Below, piece after piece: positions 23,368 to 36,427 of a stretch of DNA of 64,000 nt. Position 1 is the stretch's first letter, and the number at the start of each line of letters is the position of its first letter. The DNA is taken from the NCBI RefSeq assembly GCF_025024155.1, contig NW_026251789.1, positions 1 to 64,000 of the forward strand. Reading direction: 5' to 3'. The translations under genes were made by a program, and so were the position numbers. The notes under the pieces were generated by a model that worked only from the letters and a program-made list of their open reading frames with translations, had not been told where the DNA came from and did no database searches. This DNA is from Gamsiella multidivaricata. Taxonomy: Eukaryota; Mortierellomycota; Mortierellomycetes; Mortierellales; Mortierellaceae.

Positions 23368-25399
23368 ATGTACAGGAGCACCATGTTGACAAGGTGTAGA
23401 ACATTTCGAGGAGCGCTACTGCAGCGCATAACCTGTTACAGCAACAACAACAGCCGGCTCTATACAGTAGGAACACCGGCAGCAACCAGACACACAACCC
23501 AACTACTCTCTCGGCAACATACACCATCGCCTGAGCTACCTTGCCATGGCTCCATTTCACTATGCAAATCATCTATAATTACTTCGTCTATCAGCCATAG
23601 AATGCCAGGCTCCGGCAGTCGTGGCATCATCACAGGCACCTATCCGTCGACACCACTTCACAAATTCAATCGGAGACTGATTGATCTCGCCAAAGAACCC
23701 CAGCTATTTCTGCCCATTTTCGACAAGTGCAGAGAGATCCTTGAAGCCAAGCTTGAGCCAGATCAGACCACATATTTTGTACTACTCGAGGCTCATGCAC
23801 GGAACAATGATCTGGATAACATTCTGCGGACGTTGGAAGAGATGGCGCTGGTTGGGGTTCCTCCAAATATCTCAGCATTCAACATCGGATTGCGGGTATG
23901 AAGACAGAGAGCCATACACATTGAGTTAGGCACCTGATATTTTTACCACAGCAATGCTAAAACAGTCTTATTTATCATATATTTGAATATAGGCTGCGGC
24001 ATTACATGGAGAGACAGTCGTAATGGAGAAGATCAGGAATATGGTCAACAAAGCAGGACTATCGCTGAATGCCAACTCGTACGAGATCATTATTCAGGGG
24101 CTCTGTGCGAACCAGGAACTAGAGCATGCGTTGGATCTGTTGGGAGATATGGCCGTCTCTGTCAATGAATATGGTCAGCCGGACGAAAATGGCCGACCCG
24201 TGATTGACGTCCGCCCGACATTGCAGTGCTACACACCCATCATTCAACTAGCACAGGCACTTCACGAGTCTGAGACGGCCTATATGGTCTTGAAAATGGC
24301 AGAGGTTCAAGCAGGCCTTTCCAGGATCCCGCCAGTCGTGTACTTGGATCTGATGGCCAGGGCTGCCGAAGATTATGTGGTACGCAGATGGATCACAATT
24401 AGTTCCGTTTTGAGATCGGCATGTATGACCATGGTATCAGCTTCCTAATCATATGCCGCACCGATATGCTTTACATCATAGCTTCATGCAGTCGAGTACT
24501 GTTGGAAAAAGGCTGTTAAAGAGATGGGCGCATATCCGGATGAGGGAACTTGCATGATGGTCTTGAACTGTGCAGGGCAAGGAAAGGCTCCTCGGTTATC
24601 GGCAGAGGTGATTCAGTACATGGGTGCCAGCGGCATGGAGTTCCAGGAGTATCATTTTGCACCACTGCTCCAGGCTTTTTCGCTTGCCAAAAAATTCAAA
24701 TCTGCCTTCAATGTCCTGTCGATCATGAGGACATCGGGCATGAAGCCGACCATCCTGACAGCCTCGAGTTTACTCAAGGTCTTGGATGAGCCAGGCAACA
24801 TTGAGGATGCGTTTGTCTGCATGAAGGAAATGCACCAGGAGGGCAAGACCGTCGATGTGGTCGCCTTTAACATTCTCATTGAGGCATGCGGTCGAAGCAA
24901 GGACCTGACACGAGCCATGGCCATTTTTGAATCGGCACCGGCACTGGGGGTCCAACCTGACACGGACACCTACAACGCGCTGCTGACAGGCTGCATCACG
25001 GACAGAAATATGACGGAGGGCAAGAATGTTATTGTGATGATGCAGAGCGCAGGAGTCGACCCCAATGTTGACACATACCAGTCGCTGATTTCGCTGTGCC
25101 TGACACAGATTAACTACGAGGACGCATTTATGTACCTGGAAGAGATGAAAAGTCATAATGTGATCCCGTCAGAACCGATCTACACAAGTCTGGTACGCAA
25201 GCTAGCGCGCGAGAACGACCCCCGAATCAAGTACGCGATCGAAGAGATGGAGTCGTTTGGATATGTGGTAGGGCCGAACTTACGTTTGTATATTGAGACA
25301 GGTGGACTGAGCAACCTGGAAGAGTCGGAGCGCAGGAAACAGATCCGCATCTCGCAGCGCAGACGCAGTAGCCATCGCCCGTCGCGTCAGTGGAATTAG
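23368..25399 (+). CDS. Pentatricopeptide repeat (PPR) protein, probably mitochondrial
   Basis: Exons 23368-23895, 23993-24379 and 24482-25399 join in phase 0 to 610 residues. The N-terminus (MYRSTMLTRCRTFRGALLQR) is basic with no acidic residues, a likely mitochondrial presequence. PPR motifs fill the rest, for example TTYFVLLEAHARNNDLDNIL, SYEIIIQGLCANQELEHALD, FNILIEACGRSKDLTRAMAI and DTYNALLTGCITDRNMTEGK. The tail is strongly basic (RISQRRRSSHRPSRQW). The function is presumed RNA binding in mitochondria. For exon 3 I chose the ATCATAG acceptor at 24481, because the GCAG eight bases further on breaks the frame. Confidence 0.87.
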
Positions 25400-25978
25400 A
25401 AGAAATAAAACGGAGTATTTGTTCTCTGGCAACGCAGGAACAAGATGTGTTGTTGGCATGGTGGTTTAGTAAGAGTTGTCTGTCTTCCCGATGCAACCTA
25501 CCAAGTGTTATGGACGGGCTCTTTGTCCGCATGCCATGCCATGCCATGCTGCTGAACTCTAAACTGGAAGCAGTCAATTGACAGCTGAGCACACGAATAG
25601 AGTCCGCAAAGGGAATGGGGAGAAACTCATGGGTTATGCCCGGCCCTCCCCACCTAGTGTCATCATCCCCCTCCTCCCTCCTCCCTCTTCTGATCGCACC
25701 TTCTCCCCCTCCTCCGTGCATGCGCTCTTGCTTCATATCCACATCGACTTCCTCATCCCTTCCCTCCCTTTCTAAAATCGAATCCTCGCAAGGCCTTACT
25801 TTCCATTCTTCGAAGGTGCGCTTCTCCGTCGACGTCTTCCTTCACCTTCAACCGGCTACTCCGCCTCCCCAGTACCGCTACCACAACCAAATCCTCTAAA
25901 CATACGGCAACACAAAACCCCGCTCTTCCTTCTCCCGTGGCCTTTCCCGGCCTCTCAACTCCAGTTTCGAGACAAACC
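25400..25978. other. Intergenic region and Atg2 leader
   Basis: It holds the end of the PPR transcript and the Atg2 promoter. Bases 25650-25770 are CT-rich, like leaders elsewhere in the window. A short ATGCC direct repeat lies at about 25531-25549. No gene is supported. Confidence 0.45.
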
Positions 25979-28900
25979 ATGAAGGCTTGGGGGTTTGGCA
26001 ACTTGCTTCCGTCCTTTGCCGTTCCTCTCGGACTCCAGAAGCGCATTCTCAGCTTTGTGCTTCAACGAGCCATCGGTAACTTTTTGGAGGATGACCTGGA
26101 TTTAGAAAAGCTCGATATCGAGCTCTCGAACGGTGTCGTTCACTTGACGGACCTCAAGCTCAATGCCAGGGTACGTTTTTTTTTATGAAGCAGGATTGGG
26201 TGTTTCACAATTCATTATTAGTTGTGTCAGAGAGGCCGTATCCCGCTCGATGGGAGGCATTCGCTCCAAGAGGACCAACTGCAACAATGGTGCCTCGACA
26301 AACCATATCCAGCCATAGCAGCAGAGCAAACTAAATGTGCTACGCTGTGATTACAATCAACATACGCAAGCAGTAGTCAGTGTTGCACATGCGATTGTCC
26401 AGTGGGCACAGTCTTTATTTATTCTTGGTCTTTTTTTTTTTTTGTGCTCAGTGAATGGGGGCTAGTTGGAGGCTCAGCCTATTCAGTGAGAGTCATTTGT
26501 GTCGGCAGCTTCGAAGGCAGCGACGCTCAACCTTGGCTGTATCAAAAGGGCGACCTTTCTGTTTGCTCTAGAAAACAGCAACAGCGAGAAATAATGAGCA
26601 AGGAGACATTTATACTGGATCAACTACACCCGTATGACCACAAAGCTTGACAGCTGGGACACGACGAGACACGAATTTAATCCGCAGGCGTCTTCGTATG
26701 GAAATGTGCAGGGCATGAGTAGCATTTATTTTCATGACTCTCCCCACAGCAGGACTAGAACCTAGACCATAGCAATCGCACGATAGAAAGCTATAATCCT
26801 TTGCAGTATATCACCATCTATAGCATCACGCACTCCTCTATTTGTTTATCCTTCTACGTGCTGTTGCATTGCTAACTTTTAACCTGTACCCTTTCTGGCA
26901 TATCATTAGGCGCTCAATGACCTCGCGGCTGGAACTCCGCTCGCTGTTACACAGGGACGCATTGGATCCATTACAGCGACTATCCCGTGGAGGAACCTCT
27001 GGAACGGGCAGTGCATTATAGAGATCGATGGCGCTGACGTGACCCTGGCGCCCGTGCGGTCGACATTTCAGTCAGCTTCATTGCACGATCTCGAGGACCA
27101 GATCCTGTCCGCCTCTGTAGGACTTGCCAGCGACTTTATTCATCAGCACAAGGCGGATGCCAAGGAGGAGGCGGCACTCCAGGAGTCGTTACTTCAGACA
27201 TTTCAAAGTCAAGCACCTTCAGGAATGCCAGGAGATTTCAACTCACGGCCGTCCTCTTCACAAATCCCGTCCCCACCACTGTCTGTACCTATCGAGGAGC
27301 CCGAGGAGAGAATGTCAGAAGGTCAGGGCGTGCAGTTCGTGGCCAGGGTGATTGAGAAGTTATTGGCCAGGATTCAAATTATTTGCAAAGGAACGGTTAT
27401 CCGTCTGCGCCATAGTTCGTCGCTCCCTTTGGTCAAGACACAACCCATCGGTACCTCCAATGAGAAACTGAATTACGAATTGGAAATCCGTTTGCCATAT
27501 ATTGCATATCGTGACGAAACTCCAGGCTGGGATCAACCCACCGGCAGCATGGACGCATCAAGTATGAGGTCTTCTTCCTTGAGACAGGATCCGGATTCTG
27601 CATCTTCTTCGACCGTGCTTGGTGAATCCGGGGCTCCTAGCGTCATTTGGCTGGATTCTCCAGAGTCAATCAAGACAGTTGTCTTTAGGGGATTCTCAAT
27701 TTGGGTCAGACAACAGGGGGAAGCAGAAGAAATGGTGGTGCAGGTTGACCCAATGGCGAAGGATGGATCTAGTATCAATACGGGCGCGCATTCTGATGGC
27801 CAGGAAGACTCAGACTCGGATTCGGATGTCTTCACAGACGCTCAGGAGAACATTTCGCAGTCGATAGTGGATTCACAAATGGCGCCCCTCAAACAAACAC
27901 CACTTTTGACGCCTTCGCAGTCGACACAAGCTACTAGCGCTCAGGCGACGTCGGACCTATATGCAGCCGAGATTTTATCGACATTGCAGCACAAAAGCCG
28001 AATTAAGGTCAGCATACGGAAGAACACAAAGATGATTTCAGGATCCACACCAAATCAAGCGGATATGCCCATCAAGTCGCTCATGGATATCGACTTTCAT
28101 TTGCGCTCCATATTCATTGCTCTTTCACCAAACCAAGTCGCCTTCATTCTCGAAATCCTTGCCTTGATGGACAGTGCCTCACCCACGGACACTCAGAGCG
28201 CTCAGAATCAGACGCGGGCAGATACAGAGCCTGGTATGGAGCGGGGCGCAGCAGATGCTGGGCCACAAGCATCGAAGTATATGGGCCGCAGCGCCATAAG
28301 GGAAGACGCATTTGCAGAACGAGCTTCTCCCATTCATACCCAGTCGCCCCAATCACCTAAGCGTCTACAGACCACCGATCCGCTGAAGGGGACACAGGCT
28401 AGGAGTTCTGGGAGTCGGCCACTCGACAACGGCAGACCGGGAGATTCATGGAGCACTAGAGCGACTGCGACGATACCGACACTTGCTTCAACTCCAACCG
28501 TATATATGGATTCATCTCGATTTTTGCGCGGATCGATTTATGTGGACAGCCAGCCAAGTGCTTCTCCTCCATCTTCCAGTATATCCAATGTACCACCGTC
28601 GCTTACCGTAAAACTCAAGGCACGGATCAACACATTTCAAGTGTTTGTTCTGTATCAGGATCCAGCATCGCAACGGCATATTCCTACAGAGGCCAACTTC
28701 TTTAAAAACCCGGTTCCAGAGGCCCTAAGAGCTGATCATTTGAAGCTGGAGCTGGATAGCATGGTTCTTCGATATCAGCAATGGACGGGACTCGACACAA
28801 ATACGGGCGGACAAAAAACTGCAAAGGAGGCGAAGAGCCAAGTTGATTTTGCGCTCAACAATTTCTCAATCGCTGAGTGGATCGAGTCCGCCCCCAAGCG

Positions 28901-31900
28901 ATATGACACGGCAAGCTGGAATCTGACGTCTGATCGGTACCGACTTCCATCTCGAAGACACTATGTACCCATCGTTGAGTTTGAAATGGATCAGGATTCA
29001 ATTGTACAAACCTCTCCGACCTCGAAATTTCCGGTGCTGCATATGCCTGATCGCTACTTGAGTGAGCGCAGTCTCTTGTTGCGGTCCAAGAAGAGCATGC
29101 GGAAACCGGACAGCAATAAATCAGCATCCTCCTCGAGTGCAGATCCCAATTCGACCATTAAAGAGTCTTCGAGTGGGATAGCCAAAGAGGTTGTCAAAAT
29201 GAGGGTTCTTTTGGGCAACCACAAGAGGGATGGCTCAAAGTCAAGTACGCCCTCCCCTGACGCCACCACTACAGCACCAAGTGGCTACGCGCGGGATGTT
29301 ACGATCGAGGTCAAGCCAATGCAGGTCCATGTGGATTTTACTACTTTCCAGAGACTTGAAAATTTTCTGCTGGCCATTATGGGTTCCAAAGAAACGACGG
29401 CTGGCGCATTAAATGATCAGTCCAGGGAATCGCAGCCTCGGCCACTGCGCCAGACTGACCAACAGATCTTGGACGATTTGGAAGGACCGCAGAGGGCTGC
29501 CAAGGTATGAAATACTTCGTCCATTCCGGCTGCCGTGTCCGCCAGTAGTATCATTGCAGAGGAATCTAACGATCTTAATCTTCCCATTAGGTCAAGGCGA
29601 GGCTTCGACTACGCCTGAACTCAGTACAACTTTGGATTTCAGTGCCAGACATGGCACTGTTATTGGCCGGACAGGAGGATACAGGGCCTGAATATAGGTC
29701 TATATACGATGTCGTTGCAGTAAATATTTCAAAGATGGTTGTCACTCAGACCGCCGAAGAGACGAAAGCAGGCACACAGGGCCACCATCGAACAGACTCT
29801 GAACTAGGCAGATCCAGCAAAACTTCCGCCTCGAAGATGAAAGTAGAGTTTGCCAGCATATCGGCGTTTATCGTGCCCGCACATGGTAGGTGGAAAGCCT
29901 TGCGATATCATTGATTCTTGGTTGCAAAGGCGCTATAAATATTGGTTGTCATGATGCTGATCTGCTTTGCGTAGAAACGACATCAAAGGCGTTTCTGTTT
30001 ATTGGATCGCTGTCAAATCATCCTGCATCACAGTCCAGCTTTACCTCCACCCTACCAACGCTCGAAATCGTGACGCGCTCACCAAGTTCGCTTCCGATCA
30101 GCTATGAGCGATCATCTCCGTCTGGGTTTCCTCGTACCCCTGCTTTGGAAGCGTTCGAAATCCTGGAGAACGAGGAGTATACTCATAGCTATGTAGATGA
30201 AAAGGAGGAGCTGATTCATTTCAAGCAAAGGACTATCGAGACCTCGGTATGTGGCTTTCTTTAACAGTGAATGACTGACAAGCAGACTGTTAAGTGTAGT
30301 ATACTAACCCTCCGTTCTTACCTATACATAGCTCGTATCTGTCGACACTCACGTTCCTCTGGTGGCCGTTCATCTGGAAAAGCGAGTGTTCGATATCCTC
30401 ATGCTCCGCATCAATGATCTCAGTACTTGGCTGACAATATTCTCCGAGCGACTCGCCGCACAGATACCTGCGACTCCAGAGATTGCAGTGAAACCATCCA
30501 GCTTTCAAAATAGCTTTTCGCAAGCACCGACTGAGTTCATGGATCCTAAGGAAGCCCCTCGCAATAGCCTTGATGAGGATTATCAAGACGACCAAAGCGA
30601 GCTTGGGACAGACCAGTCTACAGCCTATGGGGAGGAACTTCGCCACCAGGCTGAAGGAAGACCCTCTGCTCCAAGAGCTCGAGTCTCCAGCGACAACCAT
30701 TCTCAGCAAAAGGTCGCCAAACCAACTATGGCATCTGTTCTTTTGTTCGCTCAGACTGGTAACGAGCCTTCTGTTTTCACGTCTTTCATTGCTGCTGCTA
30801 AAAGTGAGTGGTATGTATTAACTTTTTTTTTTTTTTTTTTTTTTTTAGTTGAGGTCACATTAGACTATCCCACAGCGCCAACGGTATTGGACCCAGTTCC
30901 GACCATAAAATCGTATCAAATTACTGTTCGGGACGCAAGAGTATTTGCAGCAGCAAAATATCAGGGAGGAATAGACACCTATGCGATTGTGGACGCCGAT
31001 GATCTGGATTTCTGGGAAATCACAGCTCAGAAGCCCAAAACACTCCTATTGTCAAGAACTTTCTCAAAGCCCATGGTAGGTTTTCTTGTCTATTTCCAAT
31101 AAGGTCGTACTTCATGTGAGAAAGCCGATGCTGATGTCGTAAGACTAATATGATGCGTGCTATATAGTTCAAGCCATCGCGGCCAATGGTCCATATGACC
31201 AGCTTGCTTTCGTTTGATCCTGCAATCAAGTACAAGGAGAACAAAACCAACCTCTCATTTGCGGGGATTTCTTGGAAGTTCTCGATCGATCAAACTGCAG
31301 TGGACGACGTCCAGGACTTTTTTGCAGAACCTGCCGGAATCGTTTACTACAACCCCCCGCGTCAGTGCACCCGCATTGGCGTCAGCCTTTTGGAGTGCTG
31401 TATGGACTACAAGCCCCTCCATATACCTCCTCGTTTCGTCTTGTCCTTTGAGAAGATGAAGGTAATGCTTGACAGCGGACCATAATTTGCAGTGAAAAGT
31501 CACATAGCGACACTAACAAACCATTTCTCTGTAAACTAGGTATTCTCAACGTTGATACCAGAATCGCCGACTCTCAAGTCCAAGGTCCAGATTTACAACA
31601 TGAGCCTGTTCTTGATTGACAATCCTCAAAGCGTCCTAACTCCCCCAGATGTCGCCCATGTTGCGGCAGTAATCGACTCGCGGCAGTATTGGAGATTGCT
31701 TGGCTTTGCCATAATCGGACAATGCCCGTTTTTCGAGCTGAGGTCCGTCAAGAGCAAGACTGGCCAGTTGCCACTGTACGACCTCATGATCACAAACCAA
31801 ATATTTTACCTCGAAACTTGCTCGGATTCGTTCCAGACGCTGATGCAGCTTGCAACGTACCTCGGCGATAATGGCGATATGCCAATCGAAAAGAAAAAGA

Positions 31901-34809
31901 TTTTGGAGCGACTCGCAGAAGCTGAGCGGGCAGCCAATAGAGCGAAATCCAACATCATTTACCAGGACGTTCTTGGTACGTCAAAATGTGTTTTTCTGGT
32001 CAACATTTACACGGTTCGGTTTATACTGTACCTAACTCTATACTGTACGTATGATTGATTTGATCTTACAGCAAGTTTGGATGAAGACGCGTTTCGGAAA
32101 CCAAGTCTCAGTCGGGAAGCAGACAATACGGGAACATTGGAGTTCGTAGAGGGCTTTTACTCTGTTGATCGTGAGGATTCTGAGAGCGACCACTTCAAAG
32201 CACAGATGCATGATACACCAAATGTGGATGGTTTCCATGAGGTTTATGCAGACCTGCTCAGCGGCCCCCAGTCTGCGATAAAGGAGAATTCTGTGGATAT
32301 TGGCAGACGCACTGGTGGCAAACATGGGTCGTCTACAAAGGGAAAGGGATCCAAGTCAAAAGCGAAGGGCGAACCACTGCCGCCGTCTACGGAAGCTGAT
32401 GAGGAGCTGGATAGTTATATGGATGCGCTTGGCATTGCAGCTCAAACTAAGACTAATGCTCGGTCGTCATTTGAGGGTGCCAGTCGAGGTGAATCCAGCC
32501 GTTCGAGAGACCACTCGAGAACAGAAAGTCAGCCGGAAGATATCATCCGAGTTCTTGATTCTGGGGCTAAGCTTGCTGTGATCGAAAATTATTTTTCGAT
32601 CCCAGTTTTGACGGAAGAAGAACGAGCCAAGGACGAGGGGTAAAATCTAGAAACACGAGTTCTCGTCCAGAACGCATGTCGCATATATTCCTGTTCACGC
32701 TCCAACTCACAACACCTTTTTTTCTTCTTGTCTTACATGCGTATCATAGATCTATGGCCAAATTGCGCCTCCGAGTTCGAGACTTTAACTTCTCATGGCG
32801 ACTCTACGATGGCCTTGACTGGGAGATCTCGAGACTCGATGAAGCCGAGCGCAAGAGACATGCCCGGCAGCTTGTTAATCGACTATATGATCCGGACGAC
32901 GTCATTCACGCGACCATGGACATTCCGCAGTCCAATCTGGAGGCTAGCATCTTTGAGAAACTCGCTGGAGTGCAGCACAGTCCGATAGATCGCCTTGGTG
33001 TACATCACCGCAAGGATTCCTCGCCCTCGTCTTCCGAGGCTGATTCAACTAACGAGTACCAAACCGATACGATGAGCCAAGATGGCAATAGTGGAAATCG
33101 TCCATTCACCGCCACAGGCACTGGCAGTAGAAGAATCGCACAGTATCATCTACGCCAACCACACTCGTTCAGCCATCAAGACTCAAACAAGCGCAAGAAA
33201 AAGCTGGAGCGCTCCAAGACTGCGATGATTGAATTTAACGCGGACAAGGTGCGGCTCGAGTTTGAGGATTATCTCGGCGGAATCGAGACCGCCTCCCATC
33301 TCTCGCTGCGTGTGAAGCAGTTCGAGATCATTGACAACCTGAAGAGCTCCCTCTGGCATAAGTTCTTGTCTCGCCAGCGACAGGACTCTCATACGGCAAC
33401 GCCACATCAGACACAGTCCAATATGATCCGCATTGACCTGGATGGAGTACGGCCCGTCGTGAGTGCCTCGACTGTAGAGCATCGACTTAAAGTCAGGATC
33501 TTGCCATTACGGCTGTACGTTGATCAAGATGCCCTCATTTTTTTGATCAAATTCTTTGTCCAGAGCAGCTCAGCAGGCGCTGTTGCTTCTGCAGACGATT
33601 CGCAGCCCGAGGGTATGGCAGTTGCCCCTGATACTACTGAAAAGAAGAAACCGAACGAGATGTACTTCCGTAAGATGTTCGGCCCTCAATGCCTTTAGTT
33701 CTTGGCCGTTGTTTTTAATGGTTTGTCTATATATCTAACGACTTTTATTCGGCGTCGATTTTGATTTCGTAGAATCGGTCAAGATGGGTGAGATTTCGGT
33801 CAAGGTGGATTATAAACCCAAGCACGTCGACTATACTGGTCTAACTGGCGGTAATTTCGTCGAGTTGATGAACTTTTTCCATCTGGATGCAGCCGAGATG
33901 ACGCTGCAGGAGGTGCAGCTTAACGGTATCAACGGTTTTGTAAAGCTGGGCCAGGATCTCATCACAGCTTGGTTGCCCTATATCCGATCCACTCAAGTTC
34001 CACACATGGTCTCGGGCCTGACTCCTATCCGCTCATTGGTCAACTTGGGCTCAGGAATTGCAGACCTGGTGTTATTGCCTATTGAGCAGTATAAGCGGGA
34101 CGGACACCTCATCCGAGGATTGCAGAAGGGTGGTCAAGCATTTACGCGAGCGACGACATTGGAGGCGCTCAAGCTTGGAACTAAACTGGCGGTTGGCACA
34201 CAGGTCCTATTGGAGCACGCAGATGAAATCTTTGGATCCAGTGCTGGTGGATCAAGCTCTGGAAGTGCAGCAGGCAGAGATCACACAGGCGAAGGCGATG
34301 ACGGATCAGATATCCATAGTGGAAAGAGAGTTGTTGCTACGATGGTTTCGGGCTCGGAAGCATACATGCAAGAGTCGATTGACGATGAGGAGCAACTGCT
34401 GCAGCATCTCCAGTATCAGCAGCAACAGCAACATATGTCCGACTCAGGTACTACTTCTAGCTCACCATTAACCTCCACTGGCGGGTCATCGACTGTGACC
34501 AAGGCAAACAGGGTCAGCAAGTATGCCAACCAGCCAGCAGATATCAACGAGGGTATGGAACTTGCGTACAAGAGTTTAAGCAAAAACATTGGCACGGCTG
34601 CACATACGATCTTTGCGGTCCCGATGGAGGTTTACGAGCGGACGGGAACCCAAGGGTCTGTCCGGGCAGTGATCCGTGCAGTGCCTGTTGCGGTACTGAA
34701 ACCGATGATTGGCGCGACGGAAGCGTTCTCAAAGGTGTTGATCGGGCTTCGTAATAGTATCGACCCTGCGCAACGGCTGCAGATGGAAGACAAGTACAAG
34801 AAGCAATGA
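25979..34809 (+). CDS. ATG2: Autophagy-related protein 2 (bridge-like lipid transfer protein)
   Basis: Eleven exons (25979-26170, 26910-29504, 29591-29885, 29975-30246, 30332-30803, 30849-31075, 31168-31461, 31540-31975, 32072-32639, 32750-33669, 33773-34809) join in frame to about 2435 residues. The N-terminus is a chorein domain (QRAIGNFLEDDLDLEKLDIE). The C-terminal exon has the conserved Atg2 block (VKVDYKPKHVDYTGL, QLNGINGFVKLGQDLITAWL) and the amphipathic region that localises Atg2 to membranes (IRSLVNLGSGIADLVLLPIE), ending VLIGLRNSIDPAQRL. Atg2 works with Atg9 and Atg18/WIPI, moving lipids from the ER to the growing phagophore. The protein is longer than the yeast one because of disordered Ser/Pro-rich insertions (for example residues 260-560). 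Intron 1 is 739 bp, far longer than the rest. Intron 5 has 24 T directly before the acceptor. Confidence 0.96.
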
Positions 34810-35941
34810 GCGGTCCGGACCAAGAAAGAACTAAGTCCTTTCGAGCAGGATAAGTGGGGTGCACATCATAGTACCACATAGTGCGATAGCATGAAGTCGA
34901 TATACTTAACACAATAAACCGAGAATCTGTACATAGTAAAAAAAACATCGAAAGGATACTACCGTATGAAATCCAAAGAATAACCGTGGCAAGTAGCTAT
35001 TGAGGAAGGCATAGCGCCAACCTCTGGGCATACACACACTTCTAGCCTTGTGCTTCGCCCACTTTTCTTTTCGAAGCTACGCGTGATGCTGCTACCAAAT
35101 ATAGGCGCTATTTCTCATCACGTTGCAAGGTCGATGCATTATGGCCGATTCTACACATACCTGTCCACTATGCGTTCAGCGATAGCAATGCGCCAATAAC
35201 CCTGGCGAGTCGGAGAGCGGCAGGAGGTGATTAGTGGAGCAACATCAGAGTATGTTCAACTTCGAAAAGAACATCACTATCATTCGTCATCCGACTCTCC
35301 TCTCGCAAATACGGACTCGCTACCCGAAAACGAAGAATAATGAACGGTACTTTGCTCTATCTGTTATAATATAATCATGTTGCTAATGCTTCATAATTTG
35401 AGCTTGTAGGCTAAGAAACGTCGCCGAAGCGAAGGAAGAGTTGATAACATTGCACAGACATCTATGACAGATAAAATGTACGCTCTTGATAATGCTCGAA
35501 ATTCAATTATTTGCTTGGCATATCTGTGTTCTTCTGCCACGTCTTTTCTTTCACGCTTCTTTTTTAAGAGTCTCTTCCATTCCTTTGCTGCGTAACCAAG
35601 CGAGGTTGAGCGACCACACTCCAAATCGATGGCACACTCAGCGTAGTGGCAACGAAGTACCGACCGGCCAAGAACGTTAGATGTGGGGTACAATAGGATT
35701 ACGGGATATGATGCCACCGTTGCATGCAGGGTAGATAGCGAGATAAAGAGTAAACGGGGAAGTAGGATGAATATTCGCCTTCCCCTGGTATAAAGCACTC
35801 CACAGCTCACTTCGTTCTACACTTTCTACATGTTTAATTATTTCCAGTGAACTTTTATCTACCTCTGGATTATCCTTGTCACTTTTACCATTGATTCCCT
35901 CCCTCTATCTCTCTCTGCACCCAATTTCCTCTCATTTTTGG

Positions 35942-36028
35942 ATGTGCGACGCCTCGCGGTTACTGCCTCTTACAACAATACCAAGCAGCGGCGCTGACGA
36001 GCACCTCAGATCATTACTTGCCCGCTAA
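35942..36028 (+). CDS. Candidate 28-residue micro-ORF behind a TATA box
   Basis: A TATAAAG at 35789-35795 is followed by a CT-rich leader. A short upstream ATG frame of six codons precedes an ATG at 35942 that encodes MCDASRLLPLTTIPSSGADE plus eight residues and a TAA. An AATAAAAG sequence lies at about 36113. No homology is recognised, and it may be noise or the first exon of something else. Confidence 0.18.
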   Translation: MCDASRLLPLTTIPSSGADEHLRSLLAR

Positions 36029-36235
36029 GTAAAGTGAACGAGATGGACCTCACTGTAGAGGGCAGCTGTTGAAACTGGTAAAAATATTACATTCAAAAGT
36101 TTGTCCTTATGAATAAAAGACACAGGCGCAAAAGTGTCGCGAAAGAATTGTTTATCTAGGGCGGTAGAGAAGAGATTCAACATTAGTAAATCCGGATTAT
36201 GTCGCATCACTTAGAAGTTAACACTTGCATATTTC

Positions 36236-36427
36236 TCACTCTTTCACATCCTGTCGCTCTGTCTCGGCAACCTCTGTATCGACATCTTTGCCATCCCCGC
36301 CATCCTCCACCTCGACCTTAGAATAAATATACATTGGCTCGATATCATATGATGGCCTCGTTAACTGCAACCTGTATGATGTCTTGGAGGGGGGCCGCTG
36401 TTGCAAATGCTTCATTGACGCCTCCAT
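36236..36427 (-). CDS. Small hypothetical protein, 63 residues
   Basis: The ATG at 36427 (minus strand) opens a single-exon frame with a natural composition: a basic start (MKHLQQRPPSKTSYRLQLTR), a middle SYDIEPMYIYSKVEVED and an acidic end (DTEVAETERQDVKE). It is preceded on its own strand by about 350 bp of CT-rich DNA with a CT microsatellite, the kind of leader seen before other genes in the window. I do not recognise the family. The alternative is a chance frame. Confidence 0.42.
   Translation of the reverse strand: MEASMKHLQQRPPSKTSYRLQLTRPSYDIEPMYIYSKVEVEDGGDGKDVDTEVAETERQDVKE

Noticed and set aside
26402..26650. 82-codon frame inside Atg2 intron 1
   Set aside because: It contains the T run of the intron, has no domain, and has no leader or start context to support it.
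35391..35810. 139-codon frame on the minus strand
   Set aside because: It has no ATG at its head (GTG), an irregular composition and no recognised motif. I treat it as chance.
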